From Fermentimonas sp. (GTDB lineage: Bacteria; Bacteroidota; Bacteroidia; Bacteroidales; Dysgonomonadaceae), in NCBI GenBank assembly GCA_028709385.1, contig JAQVXD010000010.1, forward strand, positions 1 through 64,000: a DNA stretch of 64,000 bases, read 5' to 3'. Below are positions 8,160-17,923 of the stretch, piece by piece. The notes below the pieces were generated by a model. It was given only the letters and a program-made list of their open reading frames with translations, ran no database searches and was not told where the DNA came from. Position 1 is the first letter of the stretch. Every line of letters starts with the position of its first letter. A program made the position numbers and the translations under genes.

Positions 8160-11100
8160 ATGAAATTAATTTTTGTCCTCCTAATTCAATTAATAATATT
8201 TGGTGCATATGCACAAAATGACAAAACTGTTGTAATAACTGGTAAAGTAACTGATCAATATAATGAGCCTCTGTTAGGGGTTACGATAGCTGATGTTAAC
8301 AATAGGGGAAGCGGTACCGTTACAGATATAGATGGTAATTACCGTATAAGTACAATTAACGGCACTACTCTCGAATTCTCATATATAGGATTTAAAAATC
8401 AGACTGTTAGTGTAGTAGAATCTGCAACAGTCAATATTAAACTTGAAGAAGCAACTACAGCCTTAAATGAAGTTATTATTACTTCTTTAAATATTCCCCG
8501 TGAAAAAAAGGCTTTAGGATATGCTGTACAGGATGTTTCTTCCGAAGCATTTCAAACAAGACCTACTAATCCGATGACTGCTCTTTCGGGAAAAATTGCA
8601 GGACTCCAGGTAATCTCAGGCGGAAGTAATTTAGGTGGATCTTCAAGGATTATATTAAGAGGTATTAACTCGATAACTGGAAACAACCAACCGCTTTATG
8701 TTATTGATGGTGTGCCACTTGACAATAGTGAATTTAACAGTTCATCAACAATAAACGGAAGTGCCGGAAAAGATATGGGTAGCACAATTCAGGATATTAA
8801 TCCTGATGACATAGCAAATGTGAATGTATTAAAAGGGCCATCAGCAGCAGCCCTTTACGGATCACGAGCAGCTAATGGTGTTATACTTATTACTACTAAA
8901 AAGGGAAGAGGTGGAGACGGCAAAATCAATATCGAATTAAATACAGGCGTAGAAATGGAAAATGTTGTCAGACTTCCTGTGCGTCAAAAAATTTATGGTG
9001 GTGGATATAATACAACTTTCAGTACAGCTGAAATAAATGGCACTACATATAATATTGTAGATTATGCAGGAGATGAGAGCTGGGGGCCAAAGCTAGATGG
9101 CACTCCTGTTCTCCATTGGTATAACCTGGATCCTGAGTATCCTGAGTATTATCTTAACCCGGAGCCATGGATTTATCCTGAAAATGATGTTCATTATTTC
9201 TTTAAGACTGGTATTGCAAATACTAATAATATATCACTATCGAAATCTAATAAAAACTCAGATTTCAGGGTATCATTCACTAATAAAAATGTAGGAGGAA
9301 CTGTTCCCAATTCATCTCTTGGGAAAAATAGTCTGAGTATCTCAGGTAATGTTACTGGCGATCTTTTATCGTTTTTTGCTAGTGCAAATTACATTAAGAC
9401 TTCAACTACAGGGCGACCTTGGACTGGAGCTTCAAATAGAAATATTATCCTGGAAGCTTATCAGTGGGGTCATGTACAGGTTGATTATAAAAAACTCAGT
9501 GAATACAAAAGACCTGATGGCACTCCCAGAGCATGGAACCGTACTGGCTATCAGAACACGGTTGCAGATGAAAAGACTAAATATATCGACAATCCCTATT
9601 GGTCGGCATACGAGAGTTATCTGAAAGAAGACAGAAACAGACTCTATGGTAATTTTGGAATTGTATTGACTCCTACCCCATGGCTATCAGTAACAGGTCG
9701 TTTGAATGCCGATATATATGATTATGATTTTCAAGACAGAATAGCCTTTAACTCCCGTTCACAATCTATGTACCAGGAGTACAACCAAAAATATGAAGAG
9801 TTCAACTACGAATTACTAGCGACAGTCAACAAATCATGGAATAATCATTCATTTGTTGCAAATGCAGGTACAAACTTTCTCCAAAGAAACAGAAGGATAA
9901 GTGATATATCCACTTCCGGAGGTCTTATCATACCAAATTACTACAGCCTTAATAATGCAACATCAACAATCATTAATCCCACAACTGGTATATATAAAAA
10001 ACAGCTCTCTTCGGTTTACGGGAGTGTCTCATACGGTTGGCGCAGTACTTTTTACTTAGATGGCACTTTTCGTAATGACTGGTCTTCAACTTTACCGGTT
10101 GAGCACAATTCATATTTCTACCCTTCAGTTACTTCATCAGTTATACTTAGTGAACTACCATCTTTACGTGATCAGGACTGGTTATCATTTGCTAAGTTCC
10201 GTTTAGGATGGGCTCAGGTGGGTAATGACACAGACCCATATCAACTTTATAAAGTTTATGAAGCTGTAAATTCAATAAATGGTAAAAGCGCATACAAGAT
10301 GCCCGACCAGCTAAATAATATCAATCTGAAACCTGAGATAACTTCTTCTTTGGAAACCGGAGTGCAATTGCAGTTTTTCCGTGACCTTATTAATCTTGAT
10401 TTTACATATTATAATAACACGAGCAGAAATCAGATAATATCACTACCTACATCAGATGCTTTCGGTTATTCCTCAAAATTAATTAACGCCGGAGAAATAA
10501 ATAATAAAGGTATTGAAGTTATTTTAGGTATAAATCCTGTGAAAAGTTATAACTGGGACTGGAATACAACGATTAATTTCTCAAGAAATATAAACAAAAT
10601 AATTAAGCTTTCAGATGCTGTAAACAAGCTGAATCTCAGCACGACACTTGTAACTCTTACTGCGCAAGAAGGAAAAAGCTACGGTCAGATCGAGGGATAC
10701 GATTTTGTATATGCTCTAGATGGACAAAAGGTTATTGATGATAACGGTTTATACATGCGAACTCAGCAAATCGTACCCCTGGGTAGTGTACTACCTGACT
10801 TTTTGTGGAGCTTTCAAAACGGTTTGCGATATAAAAACCTGAGATTTAATTTTCTTGTTGACTCTCGTGTAGGTGGAAAATTCTATTCACAAACCTACTC
10901 AGTTGCAATGTATTCAGGCATTCTTCCTGAAACAGCAGCAAACGGAATTCGTGAAACAGGTGTAGTAGCTGATGGTGTTACTGCTGATGTAACTTTTAAT
11001 TCTGATGGAACATACAGCGTGACAAACGCAGAGCCAAACACAAAAAACGTATCTGCACAGGCTTGGTCTAGAAATCATAGAAACGGACCTACTACATTCA

Positions 11101-11348
11101 GCATTTTCGATGCTACCTTTATCAAGTTAAGGGAGATATCTATGGGTTATGATTTTAAGCTGTCTGAAAACAGTCCTGTAAAAAGTATCGGAGCATCTGT
11201 TTACGCCCGCAACCTGTTTTATTTATACAGGGAGAGCAAAACCATTGATCCTGAGTTGACCAATAGCAGTGGAAATGTCCAGGGTATAGAAGGAGGTAAT
11301 ATGCCTACACCTTTAACTTATGGCATCAACTTGAGTCTTAGATTTTAA
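8160..11348 (+). CDS. SusC/RagA-family TonB-linked outer membrane transporter
   Basis: A 1062-residue TonB-dependent transporter. A signal peptide (1-19, ending in GAYAQ) is followed by a carboxypeptidase-regulatory-like domain (about 25-105), the plug (about 115-240, with QPLYVIDGVPLDN and the LKGPSAAALYGSRAANGVI signature of SusC-type plugs) and a beta-barrel ending in an aromatic residue (SLRF). It would import an oligomeric ligand together with the SusD partner 34 bp downstream. No glycoside hydrolase is nearby, whereas cysK, a Cys leader peptide and a thioredoxin-fold lipoprotein flank it, so a sulfur-containing substrate such as a peptide or thiol is inferred. Confidence 0.93.
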   Translation: MKLIFVLLIQLIIFGAYAQNDKTVVITGKVTDQYNEPLLGVTIADVNNRGSGTVTDIDGNYRISTINGTTLEFSYIGFKNQTVSVVESATVNIKLEEATTALNEVIITSLNIPREKKALGYAVQDVSSEAFQTRPTNPMTALSGKIAGLQVISGGSNLGGSSRIILRGINSITGNNQPLYVIDGVPLDNSEFNSSSTINGSAGKDMGSTIQDINPDDIANVNVLKGPSAAALYGSRAANGVILITTKKGRGGDGKINIELNTGVEMENVVRLPVRQKIYGGGYNTTFSTAEINGTTYNIVDYAGDESWGPKLDGTPVLHWYNLDPEYPEYYLNPEPWIYPENDVHYFFKTGIANTNNISLSKSNKNSDFRVSFTNKNVGGTVPNSSLGKNSLSISGNVTGDLLSFFASANYIKTSTTGRPWTGASNRNIILEAYQWGHVQVDYKKLSEYKRPDGTPRAWNRTGYQNTVADEKTKYIDNPYWSAYESYLKEDRNRLYGNFGIVLTPTPWLSVTGRLNADIYDYDFQDRIAFNSRSQSMYQEYNQKYEEFNYELLATVNKSWNNHSFVANAGTNFLQRNRRISDISTSGGLIIPNYYSLNNATSTIINPTTGIYKKQLSSVYGSVSYGWRSTFYLDGTFRNDWSSTLPVEHNSYFYPSVTSSVILSELPSLRDQDWLSFAKFRLGWAQVGNDTDPYQLYKVYEAVNSINGKSAYKMPDQLNNINLKPEITSSLETGVQLQFFRDLINLDFTYYNNTSRNQIISLPTSDAFGYSSKLINAGEINNKGIEVILGINPVKSYNWDWNTTINFSRNINKIIKLSDAVNKLNLSTTLVTLTAQEGKSYGQIEGYDFVYALDGQKVIDDNGLYMRTQQIVPLGSVLPDFLWSFQNGLRYKNLRFNFLVDSRVGGKFYSQTYSVAMYSGILPETAANGIRETGVVADGVTADVTFNSDGTYSVTNAEPNTKNVSAQAWSRNHRNGPTTFSIFDATFIKLREISMGYDFKLSENSPVKSIGASVYARNLFYLYRESKTIDPELTNSSGNVQGIEGGNMPTPLTYGINLSLRF

Positions 11349-11382
11349 ATTAATTAGCGAACATTTTAATTTTGAACATGTT

Positions 11383-12936
11383 ATGAAAATATTTAATATA
11401 TCACTAGCTTCTCATTCAACAGTTTTATTACTGCCTTTAGTTTTCTTTTTCTCATCATGTATTGATGAGAATCTCAATATCGATCCAAACAGGCCATCGT
11501 CGGTACAAACAACTTCACTAATCGTTACAGCTCAGAAACAACTTGTGGACAATGTTAAAAGTGAGGCTGCATCTCTGCGCAGTTCTGCACTATTCACACA
11601 ACAGATTAGTCAGGTTACATACACAAGTCAGTCACGTTATGACATCCCATTCAGTTATTCGGAAACTATCTGGAACGGACTATATAAGGCCTTGAATAAT
11701 CTTCAGGAAATTATCACACTAAACAGTGACCCGGATACCAAAGATCTGGTAACTGCAGACGGAGCAGGTAGAAACTCAACTCAGATTGCTATTAGCCGCA
11801 TTTTGAAATCCTATGCTTTTTATGCACTTACCGATATTTTTGGTAATGTCCCTTATCATTCTTATGGTAGTGATGATCCCGAATTTGAAGCACTCCAGCA
11901 AGACACAGACAATCTAACACCTGGTTATGCTTCACAAGAAAAGATTTATGCGGATATCCTAAACGAGCTTAAACAGGCTAGTGATACTTTACTTAAGTAT
12001 CAAACAGAAACAACATTTGGTTCTTCTGATATTATTTATGCAGGAAATAATCATAAATGGGCAAAATTTGCAAATTCACTCAGATTGCGTTTTGCTACCA
12101 GGTTAAAGAATAAAAACCCCGACATTTACAATTCTCATTTCTCAGATGCACTTACAAAAGGTGTGTTTACAAGTAATTCCGACAATGCTATATATAAATA
12201 TTCAACTGCTTCTCCCAACGAAGCTCCATATTATCGTGCTACAGTTACTGCAAACAGACGTGACTTTGCAATTTCTAAACCATTCATAGATCTGCTAAAG
12301 GGAGATAATCCACAGTTACCATTTGCAGATCCCAGACTCAGTAAATATGCATCGTTAAACAGTAATGGTGAATATGTAGGATTACCATACGGACTTACAG
12401 AATCTGAAGCAGGCAGTTTTCCTGCAACAGAAGTTAGTCTGCCAGGAGCAATATACAGTGCACCTGATTTTGGTGAGGTACTTATGGAGTATTCAGAAGT
12501 TGCTTTTCTGCAATCAGAATATAATGGGTGGAATCACTCCGACTATGTAAACGGTGTCAGAGCATCACTCGCGAAATGGGGAGTATCAACAAATGATGCT
12601 GAAAATTATATAGCATTGTTACCCGAAGCTAACCAAAGAAATGTTCTCAATCAGAAATACATAGCACTTTTCTCTCAGTTCCTTGAAGTATGGAGTGAAT
12701 ATCGCAGATCTGGTTTTCCCGATTTTCTTATAAAGACAGGCGATGTTATTTATTCGGGTCCGATAAATGGTGGACAGGCAACATATACTTTCAATCCACT
12801 TTTTGGAGATGGTGGCATTCCATCACGTTTGTATTATCCGGTGAAAGAGCAGTCTGTAAACCTCGAAAGCTATCAGTCAGCAATAAGTAAACAGGGAAAC
12901 GATGTAATTGAAACTAAACTATGGGTGTTTAAATAA
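11383..12936 (+). CDS. SusD/RagB-family outer membrane lipoprotein
   Basis: A 517-residue surface-type lipoprotein with lipobox Cys26 in FFSSCIDE. The N-terminal segment (LNIDPNRPSSV) and the helical, TPR-like layout with LKSYAFYALTDIFGNVPY near residues 145-165 are typical of the SusD-like family that pairs with peptide- or organics-importing SusC proteins. It caps the SusC barrel encoded 34 bp upstream and captures substrate at the surface. A 101-bp gap separates it from the thioredoxin-fold lipoprotein, probably still in one transcript. Confidence 0.9.
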   Translation: MKIFNISLASHSTVLLLPLVFFFSSCIDENLNIDPNRPSSVQTTSLIVTAQKQLVDNVKSEAASLRSSALFTQQISQVTYTSQSRYDIPFSYSETIWNGLYKALNNLQEIITLNSDPDTKDLVTADGAGRNSTQIAISRILKSYAFYALTDIFGNVPYHSYGSDDPEFEALQQDTDNLTPGYASQEKIYADILNELKQASDTLLKYQTETTFGSSDIIYAGNNHKWAKFANSLRLRFATRLKNKNPDIYNSHFSDALTKGVFTSNSDNAIYKYSTASPNEAPYYRATVTANRRDFAISKPFIDLLKGDNPQLPFADPRLSKYASLNSNGEYVGLPYGLTESEAGSFPATEVSLPGAIYSAPDFGEVLMEYSEVAFLQSEYNGWNHSDYVNGVRASLAKWGVSTNDAENYIALLPEANQRNVLNQKYIALFSQFLEVWSEYRRSGFPDFLIKTGDVIYSGPINGGQATYTFNPLFGDGGIPSRLYYPVKEQSVNLESYQSAISKQGNDVIETKLWVFK

Positions 12937-13037
12937 AAACTTGTACTTTTACAATCAATCAGACAATAAGATCATACTAAGCACAGATTAAAGTATACTC
13001 ATTACAATAAATCTTCAAATAAAGTAAAATATGAAAT

Positions 13038-14273
13038 ATGAAATATATAACATTACTCTTACTAACAGCATTAATTACAGCAACATCCTCGTGCAACCAG
13101 CAGGTAAAAACAGCTAAACTGCAAAGTGGAACTTGGCTGGGTGAGCTCGAAGTTGCTGAAAACAAAAAGGCACCATTTCTATTTGAAGTGAGTAATTCAA
13201 ATTCCGACTCGTCAACTGTGACACTATTAAACGGAGAAGAAAGATTCGCACTTGAAGGTGTATCATTCAAAAATGACACACTTATAATACCAATAGTCGC
13301 ATACGACGCAGTAATAAAAGGTATTGTTACTGATAATATAATAGACGGCAAGTTTATAAAGAATTATATCGAAAATGATCCTGGTGTGCCTTTTAAGGCA
13401 ACTTATGGAATTGGAAACAGATTTGAGCCTGTAGATCAACCCGTTTCACAACAAATAGATGGTAAATGGGATGTACTTTTTCTAAGTGAACAGGGAGAAA
13501 CAACTAGCAACGTCGGGATTTTCAAAACAGATAACAATATCGTTACCGGCTCAATATTAACACTCTCAGGTGATTTACGTTATCTTGAAGGAGCATACAA
13601 AGAAAATGGAGTACAACTTTCTGCATTTAGTGGATTAAGTCCTTATTATATCGATCTTAGTTTCACAAGTGAAAACAGTTTTGAAGGGACATTTTATACA
13701 ACAAAGGGTACAACCCGTTTGATTGGCACAAAAAACGAAGATGCAGAATTAGCCGACCCCTATTCATTGACCGGACTCAAGGAGGGATATGAAACTTTAA
13801 GTTTCGAATTACCGGATCTTAACGGTAATATGGTTTCTCTTAAAGATGAAAAGTATCAGGGTAAAGTGATTATTGTATCTATACTTGGAAGCTGGTGCCC
13901 CAACTGTCTCGACGAAATGGCATTTCTGGCACCATGGTATGAAGAAAACAGAAATCGCGGAGTTGAGATTATTGGAATTGCTTTTGAAAGAAAAGATGAC
14001 TTTGATTATGCGCGTCGAACGCTTACTCAGCTAAAAGAAAGATTCAATACTGGATACCCTTTACTCTTTGGAGGTGCCGTAGGTAGAGAAAATGTTGCAG
14101 GTGCGTTACCTGAACTGGAGAATTTCTCGAGTTACCCAACAACATTGTATATCGACAAAAAGGGTAAAGTGCGTAAAGTACATACCGGCTTTAACGGACC
14201 GGCAACCGGATTATTCTATGAAGAATTTAAAAAGGATTTTAATCAATTAATAGACTCTCTTCTGGAAGAATAA
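13038..14273 (+). CDS. Thioredoxin-fold (TlpA/ResA-like) lipoprotein
   Basis: A 411-residue protein with lipobox Cys19 (TSSCNQQ), so it is membrane anchored. The N-terminal 240 residues form a beta-rich domain often found ahead of TlpA-like domains in Bacteroidetes. The C-terminal redoxin domain (about 256-405) contains WCPNC at 286-290, with both redox cysteines, and the cis-Pro region SSYPTTLYID. It would exchange thiols and disulfides in the periplasm. Downstream of SusCD and a Cys attenuator it may reduce an imported disulfide such as cystine or glutathione disulfide, which is inference. An earlier ATG at 13031 is out of frame. Confidence 0.85.
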   Translation: MKYITLLLLTALITATSSCNQQVKTAKLQSGTWLGELEVAENKKAPFLFEVSNSNSDSSTVTLLNGEERFALEGVSFKNDTLIIPIVAYDAVIKGIVTDNIIDGKFIKNYIENDPGVPFKATYGIGNRFEPVDQPVSQQIDGKWDVLFLSEQGETTSNVGIFKTDNNIVTGSILTLSGDLRYLEGAYKENGVQLSAFSGLSPYYIDLSFTSENSFEGTFYTTKGTTRLIGTKNEDAELADPYSLTGLKEGYETLSFELPDLNGNMVSLKDEKYQGKVIIVSILGSWCPNCLDEMAFLAPWYEENRNRGVEIIGIAFERKDDFDYARRTLTQLKERFNTGYPLLFGGAVGRENVAGALPELENFSSYPTTLYIDKKGKVRKVHTGFNGPATGLFYEEFKKDFNQLIDSLLEE

Positions 14274-14339
14274 GTTCTTTTTTGGTGAGTAAAATATTTT
14301 TGATATAATAATTATAATACTTAAGAGCAGGTATTCAAT

Positions 14340-15572
14340 TTACCCCTCCAGTGCCTGCTTTATATCACTAAACAAGGTATCCACACTCTCAAGTCCAACC
14401 GACATACGGAGTGTGGTTTCTTTTATTCCCATATCTGATCGTTGCTCCTGGGTAAATGTACCATAAATAGTACTCGCAGGATGAATTATAAGAGATTTGT
14501 TATCAAAGAGATTTGTTGCCCTGTGAATTATTTGAAGTCTGTTCATAAACCTGAAACATGCATCTTTAGATTCCAGATCAAAGGTAAGCATAGCACCAGG
14601 GTATTCACCAAATTGATTTTGACTCACCTTATGCCAAATATTATCTTCCAAACCCGTATAATTAACCGACTTAACCCCTGTTAAAGTCTTTAATCTTTTA
14701 GCAAGTTCAAGGCAACTTGACGAATGTCTTTCATATCTTACACTCAAAGTTTCAAGTCCAAGCGACTGAATAAATGCTACATCAGGGGTCATATAAGCAC
14801 CCATGTTACGGTGAATCTCTTTGCGCAATTTAAAATGAAATGCTGATTCAGTTATTTCAGATAATGAGCTCAATTTAGGTGAATGCCCCCAATCGAATTT
14901 CCCGTAATCAATAATTAGTCCGCCAAGACTTGTTCCACCCCCTGAAATATATTTAGTGCTTGAGATGACATCAATATCAATTCCAAAATCTTTTGCTTTG
15001 AATGATGTGAAGGGCACTATTGTTGTGTCTGCAATCAGCGGAACATTATTTTCATGTGCCACTCTGCTCAGAATCTTTAGATCAGCGACTTCCATTTGAG
15101 GATTAGATATAACCTCAACAAATACAGCACAACTGTTCTCATCAAGGTTATCAGCAACATCTGCAGGATCTGTCACATCGCAAAAGCGAGTTTCAACGCC
15201 AAAAGCTTTTAAAGTATTTACGAAAAAGGAGTAAGTATTTCCAAACAAGTGCCTTGATGTGACAATATTGCTCCCACTCCATGCTAATGTCAGAAAGGTG
15301 TTACTAATTGCCGCCATACCTGAATTAAGTGCTGTAACACCATAAGCATCAGTTATTGTCTTTACACGCTCTTCGTAAAATTGTACAGTTGGATTTGTCA
15401 CTCTTGAATAAGTATGCTCGTCAGTTCGACCGCAAAAAGCATCCTCCATCTCTTCAGCAGTAGAAAATTCATACGCAAGAGCATGGTAAACCGGCATTGA
15501 CAAAGAACCATATGGATCCGGTTTTGGATAGTTCAGACTCAACGATCTGTCTTCCTGGTTTATTTTGTTCAT
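14340..15572 (-). CDS. Cys/Met-metabolism PLP enzyme (OAH sulfhydrylase / Met gamma-lyase type)
   Basis: A 410-residue fold-type I PLP enzyme of the trans-sulfuration family. Visible marks are the N-terminal YSRVTNPTV, SGMAAISNTF for phosphate binding, the Asp in IADTTIVPF and the Schiff-base Lys207 in SSTKYISGGGTSLGG. The family contains O-acetylhomoserine sulfhydrylase, cystathionine gamma-synthase and methionine gamma-lyase; the sequence alone does not settle which, though the HLFGNTYSFF segment leans towards OAH sulfhydrylase. It is convergent with the thioredoxin-fold gene and completes a sulfur amino acid neighbourhood. I see no terminator in the 66-bp gap. Confidence 0.85.
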   Translation of the reverse strand: MNKINQEDRSLSLNYPKPDPYGSLSMPVYHALAYEFSTAEEMEDAFCGRTDEHTYSRVTNPTVQFYEERVKTITDAYGVTALNSGMAAISNTFLTLAWSGSNIVTSRHLFGNTYSFFVNTLKAFGVETRFCDVTDPADVADNLDENSCAVFVEVISNPQMEVADLKILSRVAHENNVPLIADTTIVPFTSFKAKDFGIDIDVISSTKYISGGGTSLGGLIIDYGKFDWGHSPKLSSLSEITESAFHFKLRKEIHRNMGAYMTPDVAFIQSLGLETLSVRYERHSSSCLELAKRLKTLTGVKSVNYTGLEDNIWHKVSQNQFGEYPGAMLTFDLESKDACFRFMNRLQIIHRATNLFDNKSLIIHPASTIYGTFTQEQRSDMGIKETTLRMSVGLESVDTLFSDIKQALEG

Positions 15573-15710
15573 TATAATTTACTTACCTGTTAAAACAATC
15601 TTTCCTAAAACAAAATAGGATTTAAATCTTATCTCTTTTAATCATTTCTACAATTTATAGACAAATTGCAAACAAAATAATCAAAGCACAAAAATAGAAA
15701 GAAACACAAA

Positions 15711-15750
15711 AATATATTAAGAAAATCCCCGAAGGTTTATTTTCGGGGAT
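15711..15750 (-). terminator. Terminator of the DUF4286-ruvC-SPOR-small protein unit
   Basis: Perfect 9-bp stem ATCCCCGAA (15725-15733) and TTCGGGGAT (15742-15750) with an 8-nt loop. On the minus strand it is followed by TTTTCTTAATATATTTTTG. It lies 14 bp after the stop of the 38-residue ORF, supporting that ORF as the last gene of the leftward unit. The plus strand also has a T-rich flank. Confidence 0.8.
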
Positions 15751-15764
15751 AGTTTTATTTTTTA

Positions 15765-15881
15765 CTAAAAATCTGGAAATCTAAACCTGTCCGTAGGAGG
15801 GACCATTCTCTTTCTATTTTGATACAACTCATATACCCAATAGAAAATAAAACCTAATAAAATATTTCTTTTAAAGGACAT
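15765..15881 (-). CDS. Small single-pass membrane protein, 38 residues
   Basis: An ORF too short for routine calling: MSFKRNILLGFIFYWVYELY at the N-terminus, then a basic stretch QNRKRMVPPTDR and a TAG stop. One hydrophobic segment (about residues 7-20) between positive residues predicts a membrane-anchored peptide. It starts 12 bp after the stop of the HU/SPOR gene and ends 14 bp before a strong terminator, so it fits neatly as the last gene of that operon. Function is unknown; the septum-associated SPOR neighbour hints at an envelope role. Confidence 0.6.
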   Translation of the reverse strand: MSFKRNILLGFIFYWVYELYQNRKRMVPPTDRFRFPDF

Positions 15882-15893
15882 AATTAAAAATAG

Positions 15894-16838
15894 TTATCGT
15901 TTTAAAATCCAGGCATCCGAATACTTCGGGAATTGTTTATGTACTTTTCTTAAATAATCCTCAGCATCCGCTTCATTATTAAATGTTGCAGCATAAACAT
16001 CAATGCGATCTTTCCTTTTCAGGAAATCTGTTCCGGAGAAACCATCTGCTCTTAGCGACTCAGCAAGACGAGAGGCGGATTTATCACCCTTGAATACTCC
16101 CATAATAATATAAAAACCGGGAGAATCATCAGAAATATCTACAGCCTCTGATGATGGAAATTCAACCACTTCAGATACGTTATTCTCCACAATAACTTCG
16201 CTCAGCCTATTGCTTTTAGGATGAAGCCATTCCGTTTCATATGAGATTTTGGCAGATTGACGATCATCAACCCTGTCGCTCATCGGCATAAAGAACATTA
16301 TCAGTACTACTGCAGCAACAGCCGCTGCAGCAACACTTGCTGATCGTAAGTTGCGAGTCTTGTTAATCTGTCTTTCCGACCTGATATCCCTGTTTGCTTC
16401 AGTCAGGCTTACAGGTTTTTGCAATTGAATCAAAGGTTTCAATCTGGCCAAATTAAGACCAAAGAAAGCAGGGCGAACAAAACCACCCGGTTTATAAGTA
16501 AACCTGTTATCATCAAACAGTGTAAATGAGCCCAGTTTACCAAGTTCTAATGAACGCTGCTCTCTCAATTGTTTCTTCATTTCAGAAACCTCTTGCTCAA
16601 TCCTTAACATAGCAGCTTCAAACGACAGATCGTAAGTTTTCATGTACGATTCAGCAAGAAGCCCATCGTTATAAGTCAGTTCTCTGTTGAAAACCAATTC
16701 ACATGCAGGTGGAAAAAACAGTGCAACTCCATCTCTGTGCGAGTTTGTTGTATTTACAACAAAACCTCCAAGATCAGGGATAATTACACAATTGTGCTCG
16801 TGCAGTAAGAATTCAATATGAGTCACAAGTAGGTTCAT
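15894..16838 (-). CDS. HU-CCDC81 / SPOR-domain membrane protein
   Basis: A 314-residue protein combining domains seen together in Bacteroidetes. The N-terminal 1-130 is the bacterial CCDC81-type HU-like domain (IEFLLHEHNCVIIPDLGGFV, LGKLGSFTL). A transmembrane helix follows at about 165-187 (VAAAAVAAVVLIMFF). The C-terminal SPOR domain (about 240-314, with FYIIMGVFKGDKSASRLAESL) is expected in the periplasm, where SPOR binds denuded septal peptidoglycan. A link between DNA and cell division is inferred. It follows ruvC after 64 bp. Confidence 0.82.
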   Translation of the reverse strand: MNLLVTHIEFLLHEHNCVIIPDLGGFVVNTTNSHRDGVALFFPPACELVFNRELTYNDGLLAESYMKTYDLSFEAAMLRIEQEVSEMKKQLREQRSLELGKLGSFTLFDDNRFTYKPGGFVRPAFFGLNLARLKPLIQLQKPVSLTEANRDIRSERQINKTRNLRSASVAAAAVAAVVLIMFFMPMSDRVDDRQSAKISYETEWLHPKSNRLSEVIVENNVSEVVEFPSSEAVDISDDSPGFYIIMGVFKGDKSASRLAESLRADGFSGTDFLKRKDRIDVYAATFNNEADAEDYLRKVHKQFPKYSDAWILKR

Positions 16839-16902
16839 AAGGCAAAGATAAAAAATTACAGGTAAATCAATTCAAAAATAGTAAAAAAATATTTCCATTT
16901 AA

Positions 16903-17478
16903 CTAACGATTGACTTTATCGGGATGTTTATTAGCAAAATCTTTCCAGTCTTTATATTTTTTGTCACCGGAAGATAGTCCCGTCTGATAGAAATGACATA
17001 ATGCAGCTGCAAGTCCGTCAGAAGCATCAAGTTGCGGGAGCATTTTATCATCAGGTATATGTAATATTTTTTGCAACATATAGGCCACCTGCTCTTTTGC
17101 AGCTCTCCCGTTACCGGTAATAGACATTTTTATTTTCAGCGGAGCATATTCAAATATTGGAATATCCCGTGAAATTGCAGCGGCCATTGCAACACCTTGT
17201 GCCCTGCCCAGCTTTAACATACTCTGAACATTTTTACCGTAAAAAGGAGCCTCTATAGCAAGTTCATCAGGCAGATACTCATCAATAAGACCTATAATTC
17301 TTGAGTAAATTTTAGCAAGTTTCAGATAGTGATCGCCATACCTTCCGAGATTCATTACACCCATGGCCTCCATAGATGGTTTGTTATCCAATACACGAAG
17401 TATACCATAACCCATTACCTGAGTACCCGGGTCAATTCCCATAATTATGCGCTCTTTCTGAATAGAAGAATTATACAT
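16903..17478 (-). CDS. ruvC: Holliday junction endodeoxyribonuclease RuvC
   Basis: It cleaves Holliday junctions in the RuvABC pathway. The 191-residue product has the acidic catalytic residues of the RNase H fold: Asp16 in IMGIDPGTQ, a Glu near 76 in LAIEAPFYG, and Asp residues near 148-151 in [27 protein letters not shown] is the usual conserved helix. The N-terminal ten residues precede the family core, so a later start is possible but no better ATG exists before Met13. It lies 15 bp after the DUF4286 gene. Confidence 0.92.
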   Translation of the reverse strand: MYNSSIQKERIIMGIDPGTQVMGYGILRVLDNKPSMEAMGVMNLGRYGDHYLKLAKIYSRIIGLIDEYLPDELAIEAPFYGKNVQSMLKLGRAQGVAMAAAISRDIPIFEYAPLKIKMSITGNGRAAKEQVAYMLQKILHIPDDKMLPQLDASDGLAAALCHFYQTGLSSGDKKYKDWKDFANKHPDKVNR

Positions 17479-17493
17479 GGTACGTTCAAAAAC

Positions 17494-17802
17494 TTAATAA
17501 TCAATAGTCTGCATTACAGTAGAAAAACCAACCAGTTTTTCTTTAAACTTCTCCATTAGTGGACTATAAACTTCATTACTTTCCTCTCTATTCCATTTTT
17601 CCAGCAGATCAATATTAGAAACGTGAAACTCCATTGCAAATGAAAGACCCTCATCAACATCATTACCAAAAACACGTGCAAGTCTGGCAGAAGTTAAAAT
17701 ACCACTTTTGGTTGACATAGGAATAAATGTCTGCAGCATATATTCTATAAATTCTTCTTGAAGCGATTCATCTATATGGAAAGTTGTATTGAAAACAATC
17801 AT
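17494..17802 (-). CDS. DUF4286 family protein
   Basis: A 102-residue cytoplasmic protein matching the DUF4286 family of Bacteroidetes: MIVFNTTFHIDESLQEEF at the start and WNREESNEVYSPLMEKFKEK near the end. The fold is probably dimeric ferredoxin-like, but function is not known. It begins the leftward unit with ruvC 15 bp downstream; pairing with ruvC and the SPOR protein is a recurrent Bacteroidales arrangement as far as I recall. Confidence 0.8.
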   Translation of the reverse strand: MIVFNTTFHIDESLQEEFIEYMLQTFIPMSTKSGILTSARLARVFGNDVDEGLSFAMEFHVSNIDLLEKWNREESNEVYSPLMEKFKEKLVGFSTVMQTIDY

Positions 17803-17839
17803 CGGAAAGATATTTTACGTAATTTCTATCACAATTGAA

Positions 17840-17869
17840 TTGCAAATATACATAAAATCTCTATCTTTG
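17840..17869 (+). promoter_or_regulatory. Promoter of tRNA-Ala
   Basis: TTG (17840-17842), exactly 19 bp, then TATCTTTG (17862-17869) followed by CACC: a complete Bacteroidota primary promoter. The transcript would start near 17876, about 48 bp before the tRNA. Confidence 0.8.
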
Positions 17870-17923
17870 CACCGCATTATTGAGGTGATGACTATAAAAG
17901 TATAATCAATTAATCAAATTAAG

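Noticed and set aside
15573-15724. Possible SAM-type riboswitch upstream of the Cys/Met PLP enzyme
   Set aside because: The region is AT-rich with no recognisable SAM-II or other conserved core and no alternative terminator hairpin.
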